The notes under the pieces: generated by a model
Told to the model about the DNA's origin: nothing
Database searches by the model: none
The model's input: only the letters and a program-made list of their open reading frames with translations
Position numbers and translations under genes: made by a program
NCBI RefSeq assembly: GCF_004322855.1
Contig: NZ_CP036402.1
Span: forward strand, 62,001 to 126,000
Reading direction: 5' to 3'
Origin: Egibacter rhizosphaerae
GTDB taxonomy: Bacteria; Actinomycetota; Nitriliruptoria; Euzebyales; Egibacteraceae
DNA length: 64,000 nucleotides
Shown: piece after piece, positions 8,311-15,709 of the stretch
How the letters are laid out: every line of letters begins with the position of its first letter
Position numbering within the stretch: position 1 is the first letter of the stretch

Positions 8311-9429
8311 TCAGAAGCGCAGGAGGGCAGCGACCGGATGCCCGTCCAGCCGCTCGTCGTCGCGGAAGAGCTCGATGTGCGAGCCGGAGCGCACGGCCTC
8401 CTCGATGATCTCGTCGACCACGTCGGTCACCGCCTCGACGGGCTCCCCGTACGCCGCCGCCTCGTCGGCGTGCAGGGCCAGCGCTCCGCTCGCGCTCCGA
8501 TAACCGGGCTCGCCGGCCCCCTCGACGACGAACAGCGTGTCGATGCGCTTGGCGTTCACGGCCTCGAGCACGTGACGGATCCCCCGGGCGGTGGCCCCGG
8601 CCTGGCCGGTGCCGGCGGCGAGGCGCTCGAGCAGCTTGCGGCGACGGGTGCTCACCAGGTCCTGTTCCACCTCCGCGAGCAACTCGCGAATCTCGTCGGG
8701 TGCGGCCTGGAACGGGAGGGCGTGGGGCGTCGGCCGGCGCACGGCCTGCAGATACGGGTGCAGGGAACGATCGAACTCGGCTGTCTCGGCCTCGCCCCCG
8801 GCGACGACGAGCGCGTCGACGGGCTCCTCCTCGTGCAGTGCCAGCAGCACCTCGGCCACGTCCTTGTAGTGGTGCAGGACGTCGTGCTCGATCCCGCGCT
8901 GGTAACGGGCCTGTGCCCAACCGCCCTGCTCGTGCTGTCCGTGGACCTCCGCCTCGATCGCGCGGTGCTCCTCGAGGACTCCGAGCCGGTAACGCAGGAC
9001 GCGGGCCCGGTCGCGACTGATCAGGGCCAGCGCGATGTGATGCTGGCGGCCGACGAGCGCCTCGAGCGGCACCACGTAGGGGCGGGGACCAAGGCGGGCG
9101 ACGTTGCGGACCCCCAGCGCGACCTGGACGGTCTCGAACACCTCTCCCCCGGTCGCGAACAAGCCGAGCCCGCGCGTGTCGCCCCGATCGAACACGTCCC
9201 GGACCCACTTCCGGACGGCGGCGGCATCGGCGCCGACCGACTCTCGGGCGCCGCTGTCCAGCGCCTCCGCCTGTTGCTGGACCTCCCGCAGGAGGCCGTC
9301 GAGGCGTGCCTCGTAGTCGGCCGGTCGCGGGTAGCGCGCACCGTCGGTGTTCAGGTAGACGGTGGTGACCGGCGAACCGCTGGCCGGGCGCTCCATGAGC
9401 TCGCGGATCTCCCTCGTCGTGACCTCCAC
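8311..9429 (-). CDS. Vms1/ANKZF1-like (bacterial eRF1 superfamily) peptidyl-tRNA hydrolase candidate
   Basis: A 372-residue protein of the archaeo-eukaryotic release-factor superfamily found in bacteria; Vms1 relatives release peptides from stalled-ribosome peptidyl-tRNA. It starts VEVTTREIRELMERPASGSP with TTVYLNTDG. The key loop EQGGWAQARYQR at about residue 175 is where eRF1 has its GGQ loop, here in the GGxxQ form seen in the family. KRIDTLFVVEG and a short C-terminal strand region follow, as in eRF1 domain 3. Start GTG 9429 has AGGAG 5 nt upstream. The extended reading frame before it is low-complexity. In vivo activity is inferred from the fold; other bacterial members have unknown roles. 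Confidence 0.75.
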   Translation of the reverse strand: MEVTTREIRELMERPASGSPVTTVYLNTDGARYPRPADYEARLDGLLREVQQQAEALDSGARESVGADAAAVRKWVRDVFDRGDTRGLGLFATGGEVFETVQVALGVRNVARLGPRPYVVPLEALVGRQHHIALALISRDRARVLRYRLGVLEEHRAIEAEVHGQHEQGGWAQARYQRGIEHDVLHHYKDVAEVLLALHEEEPVDALVVAGGEAETAEFDRSLHPYLQAVRRPTPHALPFQAAPDEIRELLAEVEQDLVSTRRRKLLERLAAGTGQAGATARGIRHVLEAVNAKRIDTLFVVEGAGEPGYRSASGALALHADEAAAYGEPVEAVTDVVDEIIEEAVRSGSHIELFRDDERLDGHPVAALLRF

Positions 9430-9481
9430 GAGTGCTCCTCTCCCTCGGCGGTCGGTTGGAGTCCTTCGTGGGCCGGCGCCC

Positions 9482-9940
9482 TCAGCCGGACTCGTCGAGT
9501 TCGACCCGCCGCAAGCGGGGCCGGTCTCCCGCGTCGCGCGACGCCTCGGCCGGCTCGGCCGCTCCGCTCCCGCCTCCGCGGGGCCGGCCGGGCGGGCGCG
9601 CCCAGCCGGTCGGGCCCGGGGACGCGGCCTCACCGGCATCCTCGCCATGAGGTGGGGAGGCGGCAGCGGGATCGTGGTCGCCCGCCGACGATGACGCGCC
9701 CGCGTGCTCGACGGCAGCGATCACCGCCCGCGCGAACTCCTGCCCGGCAGCCCGCAGGTGTGCCCGCACCTCGGGGGCCGCCGCCTCCCACGCGTCGAGG
9801 GCCGTACAGAGCGGGCACCTGCGGTCGCCACTCGGGGACTCCCGGGGATCGTCGTGAGCCCCGGACCCCGACTCGTCCTCGGGGTCGCACGTGTGCGACG
9901 CATCGCCGAAGGCGTCTCGCGCTCGCGGTGGCACGTCCAT
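9482..9940 (-). CDS. hypothetical protein with CPLC motif
   Basis: A 152-residue acidic protein. A disordered N-terminus leads to GDRRCPLCTALDAWEAAAPEVRAHLRAAGQEFARAVIAAVEHA (residues about 40-80), a CxxC plus amphipathic helix, and then a Gly/Pro/Ala-rich tail ending RPRLRRVELDESG. Small CPxC proteins with this helix-plus-basic-tail layout are common beside ArsA-like ATPases in actinobacteria, and this one starts 64 bp past the ArsA-like stop. It lacks a ribosome binding site; a TAGACT box at 9950-9955 (minus strand) is 9 nt upstream of the ATG. Function unknown. Confidence 0.6.
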   Translation of the reverse strand: MDVPPRARDAFGDASHTCDPEDESGSGAHDDPRESPSGDRRCPLCTALDAWEAAAPEVRAHLRAAGQEFARAVIAAVEHAGASSSAGDHDPAAASPPHGEDAGEAASPGPTGWARPPGRPRGGGSGAAEPAEASRDAGDRPRLRRVELDESG

Positions 9941-9949
9941 GGAGGGCGA

Positions 9950-9955
9950 AGTCTA
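9950..9955 (-). promoter_or_regulatory. TAGACT -10 box before the CPLC gene
   Basis: On the minus strand TAGACT is followed by 9 nt and the ATG at 9940. The intervening bases contain no ribosome binding site, so a leaderless transcript is likely. Confidence 0.45.
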
Positions 9956-10004
9956 GACCGTTCGCGGCCTGTCGGGGCACGTCCTCGCCACCCGACGGCG
10001 GCGT

Positions 10005-11216
10005 TCAGCTGGCCGCAGCGGGCTCGGCGGCGGCGAAGTCGACCTCGAGCGCCTCGTCCCGAACACGCGCGGCCGTGACCGGCCGGTCGATCAACGAGGG
10101 CGGCATCGCGACCCGTCCCGTCCGCCCGCCGACCGTGACGAACAACTCCGCGTCCGAGGTGTGCACGGTCACGTCCTCGGCGGCCGCGAACGGCAGCGCG
10201 AGGCGCATGCGCGTGACGCCTCCGCCGAGCGACGAGAACGAGAGCGGTTCTCCGTCGGCAAGAACGCCGGCGGGATCGAGGTCGGCGTACAGGGCGTCGC
10301 CCAGCCGGTCCAGCGCGGTGCCGCCCACGGCCTCCTCCTCGAGCAGCGGGGCCGTCAGCACGGGAACGCCGGCGAAACCGTCGTGGATCTCGTCGAGCGT
10401 CTCCGCCTGCCGACGCTTCCAGCCCTCGAGCCAGGGATCCGTGACCGCCTCGGGCAGCAGGCGATTCACCACCACCGCGTCGACGTGGTACCCGAACAGG
10501 TGCAGCGCCGTGTGCGTGCGGCGGGTCTCGGCCACCACCACCCGCTCGGCGTTGGTGACCAGACGCACCGTCGCGTGCCGGGTGTCCAGTAGGCGCGCAC
10601 GGACGTCGCGGAGGCGCCGCTGGAGTCGGTCGGCGGCCCGCAGCACGTCGTCACCCGGCAGGGGGACGCCACCGGTGCGCTCGAACACCGCACGAGCGAC
10701 GCGCCCTCCTCCCGCGAGGCCACGATCGATGTAGTTCGCGAGCGCATCCGGCAGCGCGAGCAGTCGCAGCGTCTCGGCGGTCGGCGCACAATCGACCACG
10801 ACCGCGTCGTAGTGCCCGTCCTCCGCGTGTCGCTGCACGTCGAGCAGCGCGAAGAGCTCCTCGAGGCCGGGCACGACCGTCAGCTCCTCGGCCTCGAGCG
10901 AGTCGAGGCCGCCGGCCGTGAGCAGCGTCGACAGGTAACCGCGGATCTCCGTCCACTGGGCCGCGAGGCGCTGTTGCGCGTCGAGCTGCTCGGCGTGCAG
11001 TCCGGGGGCGACCTCGGTCGGCTCGGGACCGATCCCGTGATCGAGGGCGTCGGCGAGCGAGTGCGCCGGATCGGTCGAGAGCACGAGCGTACGGGCCCCG
11101 TCGCGGGCGAGGCGCCGGGCGGTGGCGGCTGCCACCGAGGTCTTGCCGACGCCCCCCTTGCCGGTGACGAGCAGGACGCGCACGGGGCTGATATGACCTG
11201 CCGGTAGCGGTTCCAT
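10005..11216 (-). CDS. ArsA/GET3-family ATPase
   Basis: A SIMIBI-class P-loop ATPase related to ArsA and the tail-anchor factor Get3. The 403-residue product starts MEPLPAGHISPVRVLLVTGKGGVGKTSVAAATA: deviant Walker A GKGGVGKT at about 20-27, switch I LVLSTDPAHSLADALDH, switch II VVVDCAPTAETLRLL. The C-terminus is a small hsp20-like beta domain (VTRMRLALPFAAAEDVTVHTSDAELFVTVGG). No arsenic genes are present and the Cys triad of ArsA is absent, so an ars role is unlikely. ATG 11216 has GGAGG 8 nt upstream. An IS110 element separates it from the SRPBCC gene that should precede it in the operon. Client proteins are unknown. Confidence 0.85.
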   Translation of the reverse strand: MEPLPAGHISPVRVLLVTGKGGVGKTSVAAATARRLARDGARTLVLSTDPAHSLADALDHGIGPEPTEVAPGLHAEQLDAQQRLAAQWTEIRGYLSTLLTAGGLDSLEAEELTVVPGLEELFALLDVQRHAEDGHYDAVVVDCAPTAETLRLLALPDALANYIDRGLAGGGRVARAVFERTGGVPLPGDDVLRAADRLQRRLRDVRARLLDTRHATVRLVTNAERVVVAETRRTHTALHLFGYHVDAVVVNRLLPEAVTDPWLEGWKRRQAETLDEIHDGFAGVPVLTAPLLEEEAVGGTALDRLGDALYADLDPAGVLADGEPLSFSSLGGGVTRMRLALPFAAAEDVTVHTSDAELFVTVGGRTGRVAMPPSLIDRPVTAARVRDEALEVDFAAAEPAAAS

Positions 11217-11232
11217 GGGTTTCGCCTCCGGA

Positions 11233-11298
11233 GGTGTCAGAAGGGACCCGCACAGGTTCCGAGGGTCGGGCGTTGTCGCGCCTGGTTCTCCTGACACC
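11233..11298 (+). ncRNA. long hairpin in the left end of the IS110 element (bridge-RNA candidate)
   Basis: GGTGTCAGAAGGGACC at 11233-11248 pairs with GGTTCTCCTGACACC at 11284-11298 with few mismatches, enclosing 35 nt. IS110-group recombinases use a structured bridge RNA from the non-coding end upstream of the transposase. This stem ends 17 nt before the transposase ATG and is a possible part of such an RNA. It could also be only a translation-control hairpin. The longer right non-coding end (12582-12890) is the alternative location. Confidence 0.4.
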
Positions 11299-11315
11299 AC
11301 CGGGAGGTGGGCTTG

Positions 11316-12581
11316 ATGATGCACATGCATGGTATTCGAGCGCAGCAACTTTCGGCGCGGACGGTCGGCGTGGGGTTGGATCGGCTGGTGGCGGTGCCGG
11401 TGGATGTGGGCAAGTCGGCGGCGATGGCGATGGTGGTCGACTTCTCGGGTCGGCGGCTGGCCGCGCCGTTCGAGTTCGCTCTCGACCGGTCGGGGGTGGC
11501 GGGGTTCGTCGCTCGGGTCGAGCGGGTTCTGCCGGCGGAGACGGCGTTGGTGCGGGTGGGGGTGGAGGCGTGCGGGCACTATCATCGGCCGCTGGTCGCC
11601 TCGAGGGTGCTGCCCGGGCACTGGCAGCTGGTGGAGCACAACCCGGCGTGGGTGTCAGCCCAGCGGCGGGTCAACGGCACGGGTCGGACCAAGACCGACC
11701 CGATCGACTTGACCGCGATCGCGGATCTGCTGCTGGCCGGCCGCGGCTACGAGGTGGCCGTCGGTGATGAGCTGCTGGTCGAGCTGAGCGCGTGGGCGGC
11801 GCATCGCCGCCGGCGGGTGCAGGCCCGCTCGGCGGTCAAGAACCAGCTGACCGGTCAGCTGGACCGCTGCTTTCCCGGGCTGGGCGCGAGTCTGTCGAGC
11901 GTGCTGGGCACCAAGGTCGGCCGCCTTGTCGCGGCCGAGTTCTCAGACCCCGATCGGCTCGCCCGGCTCGGCGTGGCCCGCTTCCGGGCGTTCGCGGCGC
12001 GCCGCGACGTGCGCGTGAGCGTGGCGCTGGCCGAGCGCCTCGTGGCCGCGGCCCGCGACGCGCTGCCCACGCCCGACGCGGCGGTGGCCCGTCAGGTCCT
12101 GGCCGCCGATCTGGCGCTGCTCGACGGCCTGGACGGCCAACTCGCCGAGGTCGACGCGCGCATCGACGCGCTCGTGCCCGCCACCCGCTACCGCGTGCTG
12201 ACGTCGGGGCCGGGCTGGGGGGCGGTCCGCGCGGCCGGCTACGCCGCCGGCGTCGGCGACCCGGCACGCTGGCCCTCGCACCGGCAGGTGTACCGCGCCG
12301 CCGGGCTGAACCCCGCCCAGTACGAGTCCGCCGGACGACGGCGTGACAGCGGCATCAGCCGGGAGGGATCGGTGCCGCTGCGCCGGGCGATCCTCGACCT
12401 CGGCGTGGGCCTGTGGCACCAAGATCCCGCCGCCCGCCGCTACGCCGCCGGGCTGCGCGAGCGCGGCAAGCCCGGCGCGATCATCGCCACCGCCCTGGCC
12501 CGCCGGGCGAACAAGATCGCCTTCGCGATGGTCCGCGACCAGACGCTGTACGACCCCGCCTGCTGGGCCAGCAAGGAGTAG
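11316..12581 (+). CDS. IS110-family transposase (DEDD recombinase)
   Basis: A complete 421-residue RuvC-like DEDD transposase. Acidic residues sit in VPVDVGKSAAM (Asp30), RVGVEACGHYH (Glu84) and GRTKTDPIDL (Asp128/Asp131). The C-terminal transposase_20 domain starts at about residue 280 (YRVLTSGPGWGAV) and contains the conserved YRAAGLNPAQYESAGRRRDSGIS with candidate nucleophile serines. ATG 11316 is preceded by GGGAGG 8 nt upstream. There is no internal stop or frameshift, so the element may be active. It is transcribed opposite to the host genes and must reduce co-transcription of the ArsA-like gene with its upstream neighbours. Confidence 0.93.
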   Translation: MMHMHGIRAQQLSARTVGVGLDRLVAVPVDVGKSAAMAMVVDFSGRRLAAPFEFALDRSGVAGFVARVERVLPAETALVRVGVEACGHYHRPLVASRVLPGHWQLVEHNPAWVSAQRRVNGTGRTKTDPIDLTAIADLLLAGRGYEVAVGDELLVELSAWAAHRRRRVQARSAVKNQLTGQLDRCFPGLGASLSSVLGTKVGRLVAAEFSDPDRLARLGVARFRAFAARRDVRVSVALAERLVAAARDALPTPDAAVARQVLAADLALLDGLDGQLAEVDARIDALVPATRYRVLTSGPGWGAVRAAGYAAGVGDPARWPSHRQVYRAAGLNPAQYESAGRRRDSGISREGSVPLRRAILDLGVGLWHQDPAARRYAAGLRERGKPGAIIATALARRANKIAFAMVRDQTLYDPACWASKE

Positions 12582-12896
12582 GACACCGGACCCTTCCCAT
12601 CCGCGGTCGATCGTGCGAGGCTCGCGGACAGGAAGGCCGGATCAGACGTCGTACGGGCTATGGCGGACTCGTTCGCGGGTCACGCCGCTCCTAGCTTGAC
12701 GCCCGGCCTTCCACCCGTCTCAGAGCCCGAACGAAGCCAGCTGACCCCACCCTCAGTGGAGGTCGCATAGATCAGCGTGGGCCTACGGCCCCGCCGACCT
12801 CGCACCCCACCGCCACACAAGCATCCCGCCAGCCCCCGCGCACACCGGGGGCTGCCAAGGATGTCGTACACGATGCTTGACAAGACCTACGGCCAG
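12582..12896. other. non-coding tail of the IS110 element with a 9-bp hairpin
   Basis: 315 bp without a convincing gene. A perfect hairpin CAGCCCCCG-cgcacac-CGGGGGCTG lies at 12830-12854, and CTTGACA-type sequence at 12876-12884 sits close to the probable right end. IS1111-subgroup elements encode their bridge RNA on this side. A 67-residue minus-strand frame here shows no protein-like character. Confidence 0.5.
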
Positions 12897-13343
12897 CTAG
12901 GAGGCCTCGGCACGCTGCTTCACACCCTTGAGGGCCCCGTCGACGATCCGACGTGCCGCCTGCCGGCGGACCAGGCCGGGCAGTTTCACCCGAGGGGTGA
13001 CCGTCAGCTCGTAGGTGACCTCGGTCGACCCCGGATCACGCTCGGCGAGACGGTAGGACCCGTCTAGCTCGCTCACCTTGTCGCCCTCGACGAGATCCCA
13101 CGACATGACGCGCTCGCCGTCATCGTCGTGGTACTCGTACGCGAGGGTGTACGTGGTCTGGAACAGCCGCGCATCGATGCGGAACCACGCACGCAGCGGG
13201 CGTTGCCCCTCGTCGGTCTCGAGAACCTCGACGGCCTTGATCTCGTCCTGCCATTCCGGATATCGCTCCAGATCGGTGACGACATCGAAGACCTCCTCGA
13301 GCGCGGCAGCGACGAGGATCGAGTCGTGCACGGCGTTGCTCAC
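12897..13343 (-). CDS. SRPBCC (START-like, cyclase/dehydrase) family protein
   Basis: A 148-residue helix-grip protein. It opens SNAVHDSILVAAALEEVFDVVTDLERYPEWQDEIKAVEV, the standard first strand, helices and 'YPEW' turn of the polyketide-cyclase/Coq10 group, and continues with alternating strands to a C-terminal amphipathic helix (VRRQAARRIVDGALKGVKQRAEAS). Such proteins bind hydrophobic ligands. GTG 13343 has GGAGGA 7 nt upstream. It would be followed by the ArsA-like gene but for the IS110 insertion. The pairing of SRPBCC with an ArsA-like ATPase and FadD recurs in actinobacteria, which suggests a lipid-handling role. Confidence 0.85.
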   Translation of the reverse strand: MSNAVHDSILVAAALEEVFDVVTDLERYPEWQDEIKAVEVLETDEGQRPLRAWFRIDARLFQTTYTLAYEYHDDDGERVMSWDLVEGDKVSELDGSYRLAERDPGSTEVTYELTVTPRVKLPGLVRRQAARRIVDGALKGVKQRAEAS

Positions 13344-13423
13344 GGTGCCGTCCTCCGCGGGCAGGTGGCGGGTCGGCCGCCAAGCGGACCGAGCCGCATC
13401 CTACGTGCGGTATCGCGGCCGCG

Positions 13424-14158
13424 TCAGGCGGCGCTCCCGTCCGCGGCGCTCGTGACCGAACCGGCGGCCACGAAGCCGCCGAGCAGCGCGAGGATCACGA
13501 CCGCGACGACCACCCAGAGCAGCATCCGTCCGCCCAGCAACGGTCGCGCCCCGTAGGGCAGACCGAGCAGGTCGACGATGCTGCCGACCCAGAGCACGAA
13601 CGCGCCGAGGAGCAGGGGTGCGGCGGCCGGACCGGCCCCGGCCCCGGCCCCGAGCAGCAGCGCGCCACCGGCGGCCCACAGACAGAAGAGGACCGCCCTC
13701 GCCACGCCCGTGCCCGTCTGACCCACCGCGACGTGCCCCATCCCCGGGATGAGACAGCTGGCCAGGAGCGCCCCGATCGTGACGCGGGGCGGTCCCTCGC
13801 TGCCCCCTTTGAGGCTCTGGGCGAAGGACGCGGCGCATCCGGTGCAGCGGTCCTCGATGATCGGGTTCGCGAGACCGCAGGTGGGGCAGTCCCATTCCAG
13901 ACCCTGCCCACCCGATCGCACGATCGCGGCACTGGGGCCGGCGGCCTGAGCGGGGTTCGGGGCCGAGTCCTGGCGGGCGGAGGCCGGGGGGTCGGCCGCC
14001 GTGGGCTCCGTCGGCACGGGGTCCGCCGGCGTCGCACTCGCCCCCGCGACGCCGGTGGGTACCGCGGCGGCGCCGGGCGACGGCTGCATGCTGGCCAAGC
14101 AGAGGGTGCACCACGCTGCGTCCCCCCGGTTCGCGGCACCACAACTGGGACAGCGCAT
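13424..14158 (-). CDS. double zinc-ribbon membrane protein
   Basis: A 244-residue protein. An N-terminal ribbon MRCPSCGAANRGDAAWCTLC (CxxC-x12-CxxC) and a Pro/Ala-rich linker are followed by a second RanBP2-like ribbon DCPTCGLANPIIEDRCTGCAASF at about 93-115. Three or four hydrophobic helices fill the C-terminal half (VTIGALLASCLIPGMGHVAVGQ with the PGMGHV segment, AVLFCLWAAGGALLLGAGAG, LLLGAFVLWVGSIVDLLG, MLLWVVVAVVILALLGGFVAA). The Pro-Gly-x-Gly-x turn resembles the TM2/DUF5683 type of small membrane domain. Its ATG shares one base with the preceding SRPBCC stop (TGATG), so translation is coupled. Function unknown. Confidence 0.8.
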   Translation of the reverse strand: MRCPSCGAANRGDAAWCTLCLASMQPSPGAAAVPTGVAGASATPADPVPTEPTAADPPASARQDSAPNPAQAAGPSAAIVRSGGQGLEWDCPTCGLANPIIEDRCTGCAASFAQSLKGGSEGPPRVTIGALLASCLIPGMGHVAVGQTGTGVARAVLFCLWAAGGALLLGAGAGAGPAAAPLLLGAFVLWVGSIVDLLGLPYGARPLLGGRMLLWVVVAVVILALLGGFVAAGSVTSAADGSAA

Positions 14159-14769
14159 CAGTCACCCTCGTCGATCTCGGAGCTCATGGCCCGACCTGAC
14201 CCCGTGCGTGCAGGCTCGTTCGTGCGCGCTGCCCGGTGTGCCCGCACGCCCTCCTCGAACGCGGCGATGGCGTCCTGCTGGTCCTCGAGCAGCGCGGCGG
14301 ACGGCTCCTGCCCGGGATACCGACCCGACTCGAGCAGGTCCTTGAGGGCGTGCAGGCCGGCCCGTACGGCCGCCCGATGGGCGTCCTGCGTCCGCCCGGG
14401 CGAACCGTGCCGCACCACCGCGTGGAGCAGCCAGTGCACGGTGACACCGTCGGGCTCGTCCAGGTAGTACCACTCTGCCGTCCCGACCAGGTCACCGCGG
14501 ACGCTGAAGTCGATGCCGAGATCCGGGCGAACCTTCGTCGGCTGCAACCACACTCGCTGCACCCGCGCACGCCCCCACCGGAGCGGGTCGGTGAGCCGTG
14601 GGTGCCCGCCGGCGCGCAGCAGCAGCTGGGCGCCACCGGCAGCGGGCCGCGCACGGCACCCGGGCCACCAGGCCCCGTACCCGGCGACGTCGAGCAGGTA
14701 CGGGTGCACGTCGCGCCGCCGTGCCCGAACGAACACGTCGTCGCTGGTCTCGATCCGTCGGGACGACAT
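14158..14769 (-). CDS. second SRPBCC-family protein
   Basis: A 203-residue cyclase/dehydrase-like protein. MSSRRIETSDDVFVRARRRDVHPYLLDVAGYGAWWPGC corresponds to the start of a helix-grip fold. Later strands (VQRVWLQPTKVRPDLGIDFSVRGDLVGTAEWYYLDEP, DGVTVHWLLHAVV) and a terminal helix LHALKDLLESGRYPG complete it. An acidic tail follows. ATG 14769 is preceded by TATCCT at 7 nt spacing and no ribosome binding site. Longer starts would add a low-complexity Trp/Ala run. Its stop overlaps the zinc-ribbon gene. It probably binds a hydrophobic ligand; which one cannot be told. Confidence 0.8.
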   Translation of the reverse strand: MSSRRIETSDDVFVRARRRDVHPYLLDVAGYGAWWPGCRARPAAGGAQLLLRAGGHPRLTDPLRWGRARVQRVWLQPTKVRPDLGIDFSVRGDLVGTAEWYYLDEPDGVTVHWLLHAVVRHGSPGRTQDAHRAAVRAGLHALKDLLESGRYPGQEPSAALLEDQQDAIAAFEEGVRAHRAARTNEPARTGSGRAMSSEIDEGD

Positions 14770-14776
14770 CGTGGTC

Positions 14777-14782
14777 AGGATA
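14777..14782 (-). promoter_or_regulatory. TATCCT -10 box before the second SRPBCC gene
   Basis: TATCCT on the minus strand, 7 nt before the ATG at 14769, with no ribosome binding site between: a leaderless-type start. Confidence 0.5.
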
Positions 14783-14821
14783 TCGGCCGCACACGCGACC
14801 TCCTGTAGGCCATCCGAGGCA

Positions 14822-15682
14822 CTAGTACCCGGCCACGAGGGCGATCGCCAGGACGGCCACGCCCACGCCCACGGCCACGCGGGCACGCGGACGCGCGCGC
14901 AGCGCGGTGGTGGTCCAGAGGAGGGTGATGAGCGCTCCGGCGACGAGCCCGCCGAGGTGCGCCTCCCACGCGATGTTCGGGACGAACAGCGGGAGGGCGA
15001 GGTTGATGCCGAGCAACAACAGCAGCTGTTGGAGCCCTGCTCGGCCCTGCCGCGTGTGGCGGTTGCGGTACATGGCGACGATCCAGGCCCCGAACAGCCC
15101 GAAGATCGCGCCCGACGCCCCGACGGCCGGTGTGGGGCCGAGGGGGTCGAGGAGGAAGTAGAGCGCCCCGCCCGAGAGCCCGCTGGCCGCGTAGAGGGCG
15201 AGGAACGAGGGCGTCCCGACCTCGCGCTCGAGCTCGCCGCCGAAGATCCACAGGGCGAACATGTTGAAGAGGATGTGCGGGATGCCGGCGTGCAGGAACA
15301 TCGACGTGGGAAGGCGCCAGAGCTGTCCGTCGGCGACCCCGGGGTTCCACTGCGCGCCGAGCTCGAACAGCACCGTGCGGGGCTCTGGAAGGCCGATGAA
15401 CGGCAGCAGGAACGTGACCGCGAAGATCCCCACGCACACGCCGAGGATCGTCACCGTCGCGCGGGCGCTGCGGCGCCTGAGCTGGGCGAGGCTCTCACGC
15501 GTGTACGTCGCCTGGCGACCCCGCTCGGCCACGCAGTCGGGACACAACTGGCCGACCGAGGCCGGCTCCGTGCACTCCACGCAGATCGGTCGCCCGCACG
15601 AGGTGCACGACAGCCGCGTCTCACGGTCCGAATGGCGGTAGCAGACCGCCGGCGGCGGCGACGACGACGCGCTCTCGCTCAT
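14822..15682 (-). CDS. rhomboid intramembrane serine protease with N-terminal zinc finger
   Basis: A 286-residue rhomboid. The cytoplasmic N-terminus has a B-box-like zinc finger (CYRHSDRETRLSCTSCGRPI and CVECTEPASVGQLCPDC, residues 14-50), as in many actinobacterial rhomboids. Six hydrophobic helices follow. HAGIPHILFNMFALWIFG (131-148) is the oxyanion/His-Asn helix, GASGAIFG holds the catalytic Ser190, and IAWEAHLGGLVAG the catalytic His242. Members cut single-pass membrane proteins inside the bilayer; no substrate is evident. The start at 15682 has a TACCGT box 6 nt upstream and no ribosome binding site. Confidence 0.93.
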   Translation of the reverse strand: MSESASSSPPPAVCYRHSDRETRLSCTSCGRPICVECTEPASVGQLCPDCVAERGRQATYTRESLAQLRRRSARATVTILGVCVGIFAVTFLLPFIGLPEPRTVLFELGAQWNPGVADGQLWRLPTSMFLHAGIPHILFNMFALWIFGGELEREVGTPSFLALYAASGLSGGALYFLLDPLGPTPAVGASGAIFGLFGAWIVAMYRNRHTRQGRAGLQQLLLLLGINLALPLFVPNIAWEAHLGGLVAGALITLLWTTTALRARPRARVAVGVGVAVLAIALVAGY

Positions 15683-15688
15683 TCGGCC

Positions 15689-15694
15689 ACGGTA
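15689..15694 (-). promoter_or_regulatory. TACCGT -10 box before the rhomboid gene
   Basis: TACCGT on the minus strand ends 6 nt before ATG 15682. No ribosome binding site is present, which suits a leaderless mRNA. Confidence 0.45.
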
Positions 15695-15709
15695 GCGGCA
15701 CCGCGAGGC

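Larger units (their letters stand above)
11233..12890 (+). mobile_element. IS110-family insertion sequence (approximate limits)
   Basis: One transposase with non-coding sequence on both sides, lying between the ArsA-like gene and an SRPBCC gene that otherwise form one minus-strand run. Typical IS110 elements lack terminal inverted repeats and target duplications, so the ends cannot be fixed. The left limit is right of the ArsA ribosome binding site (ends 11231). The right limit is left of the SRPBCC stop (12897). Confidence 0.75.

Noticed and set aside
11217-11639. N-terminal extension of the ArsA-like protein reaching into the IS110 element
   Set aside because: The added sequence is His/Arg/Pro low-complexity, antisense to the transposase, while ATG 11216 has a good ribosome binding site and the P-loop follows at normal distance.
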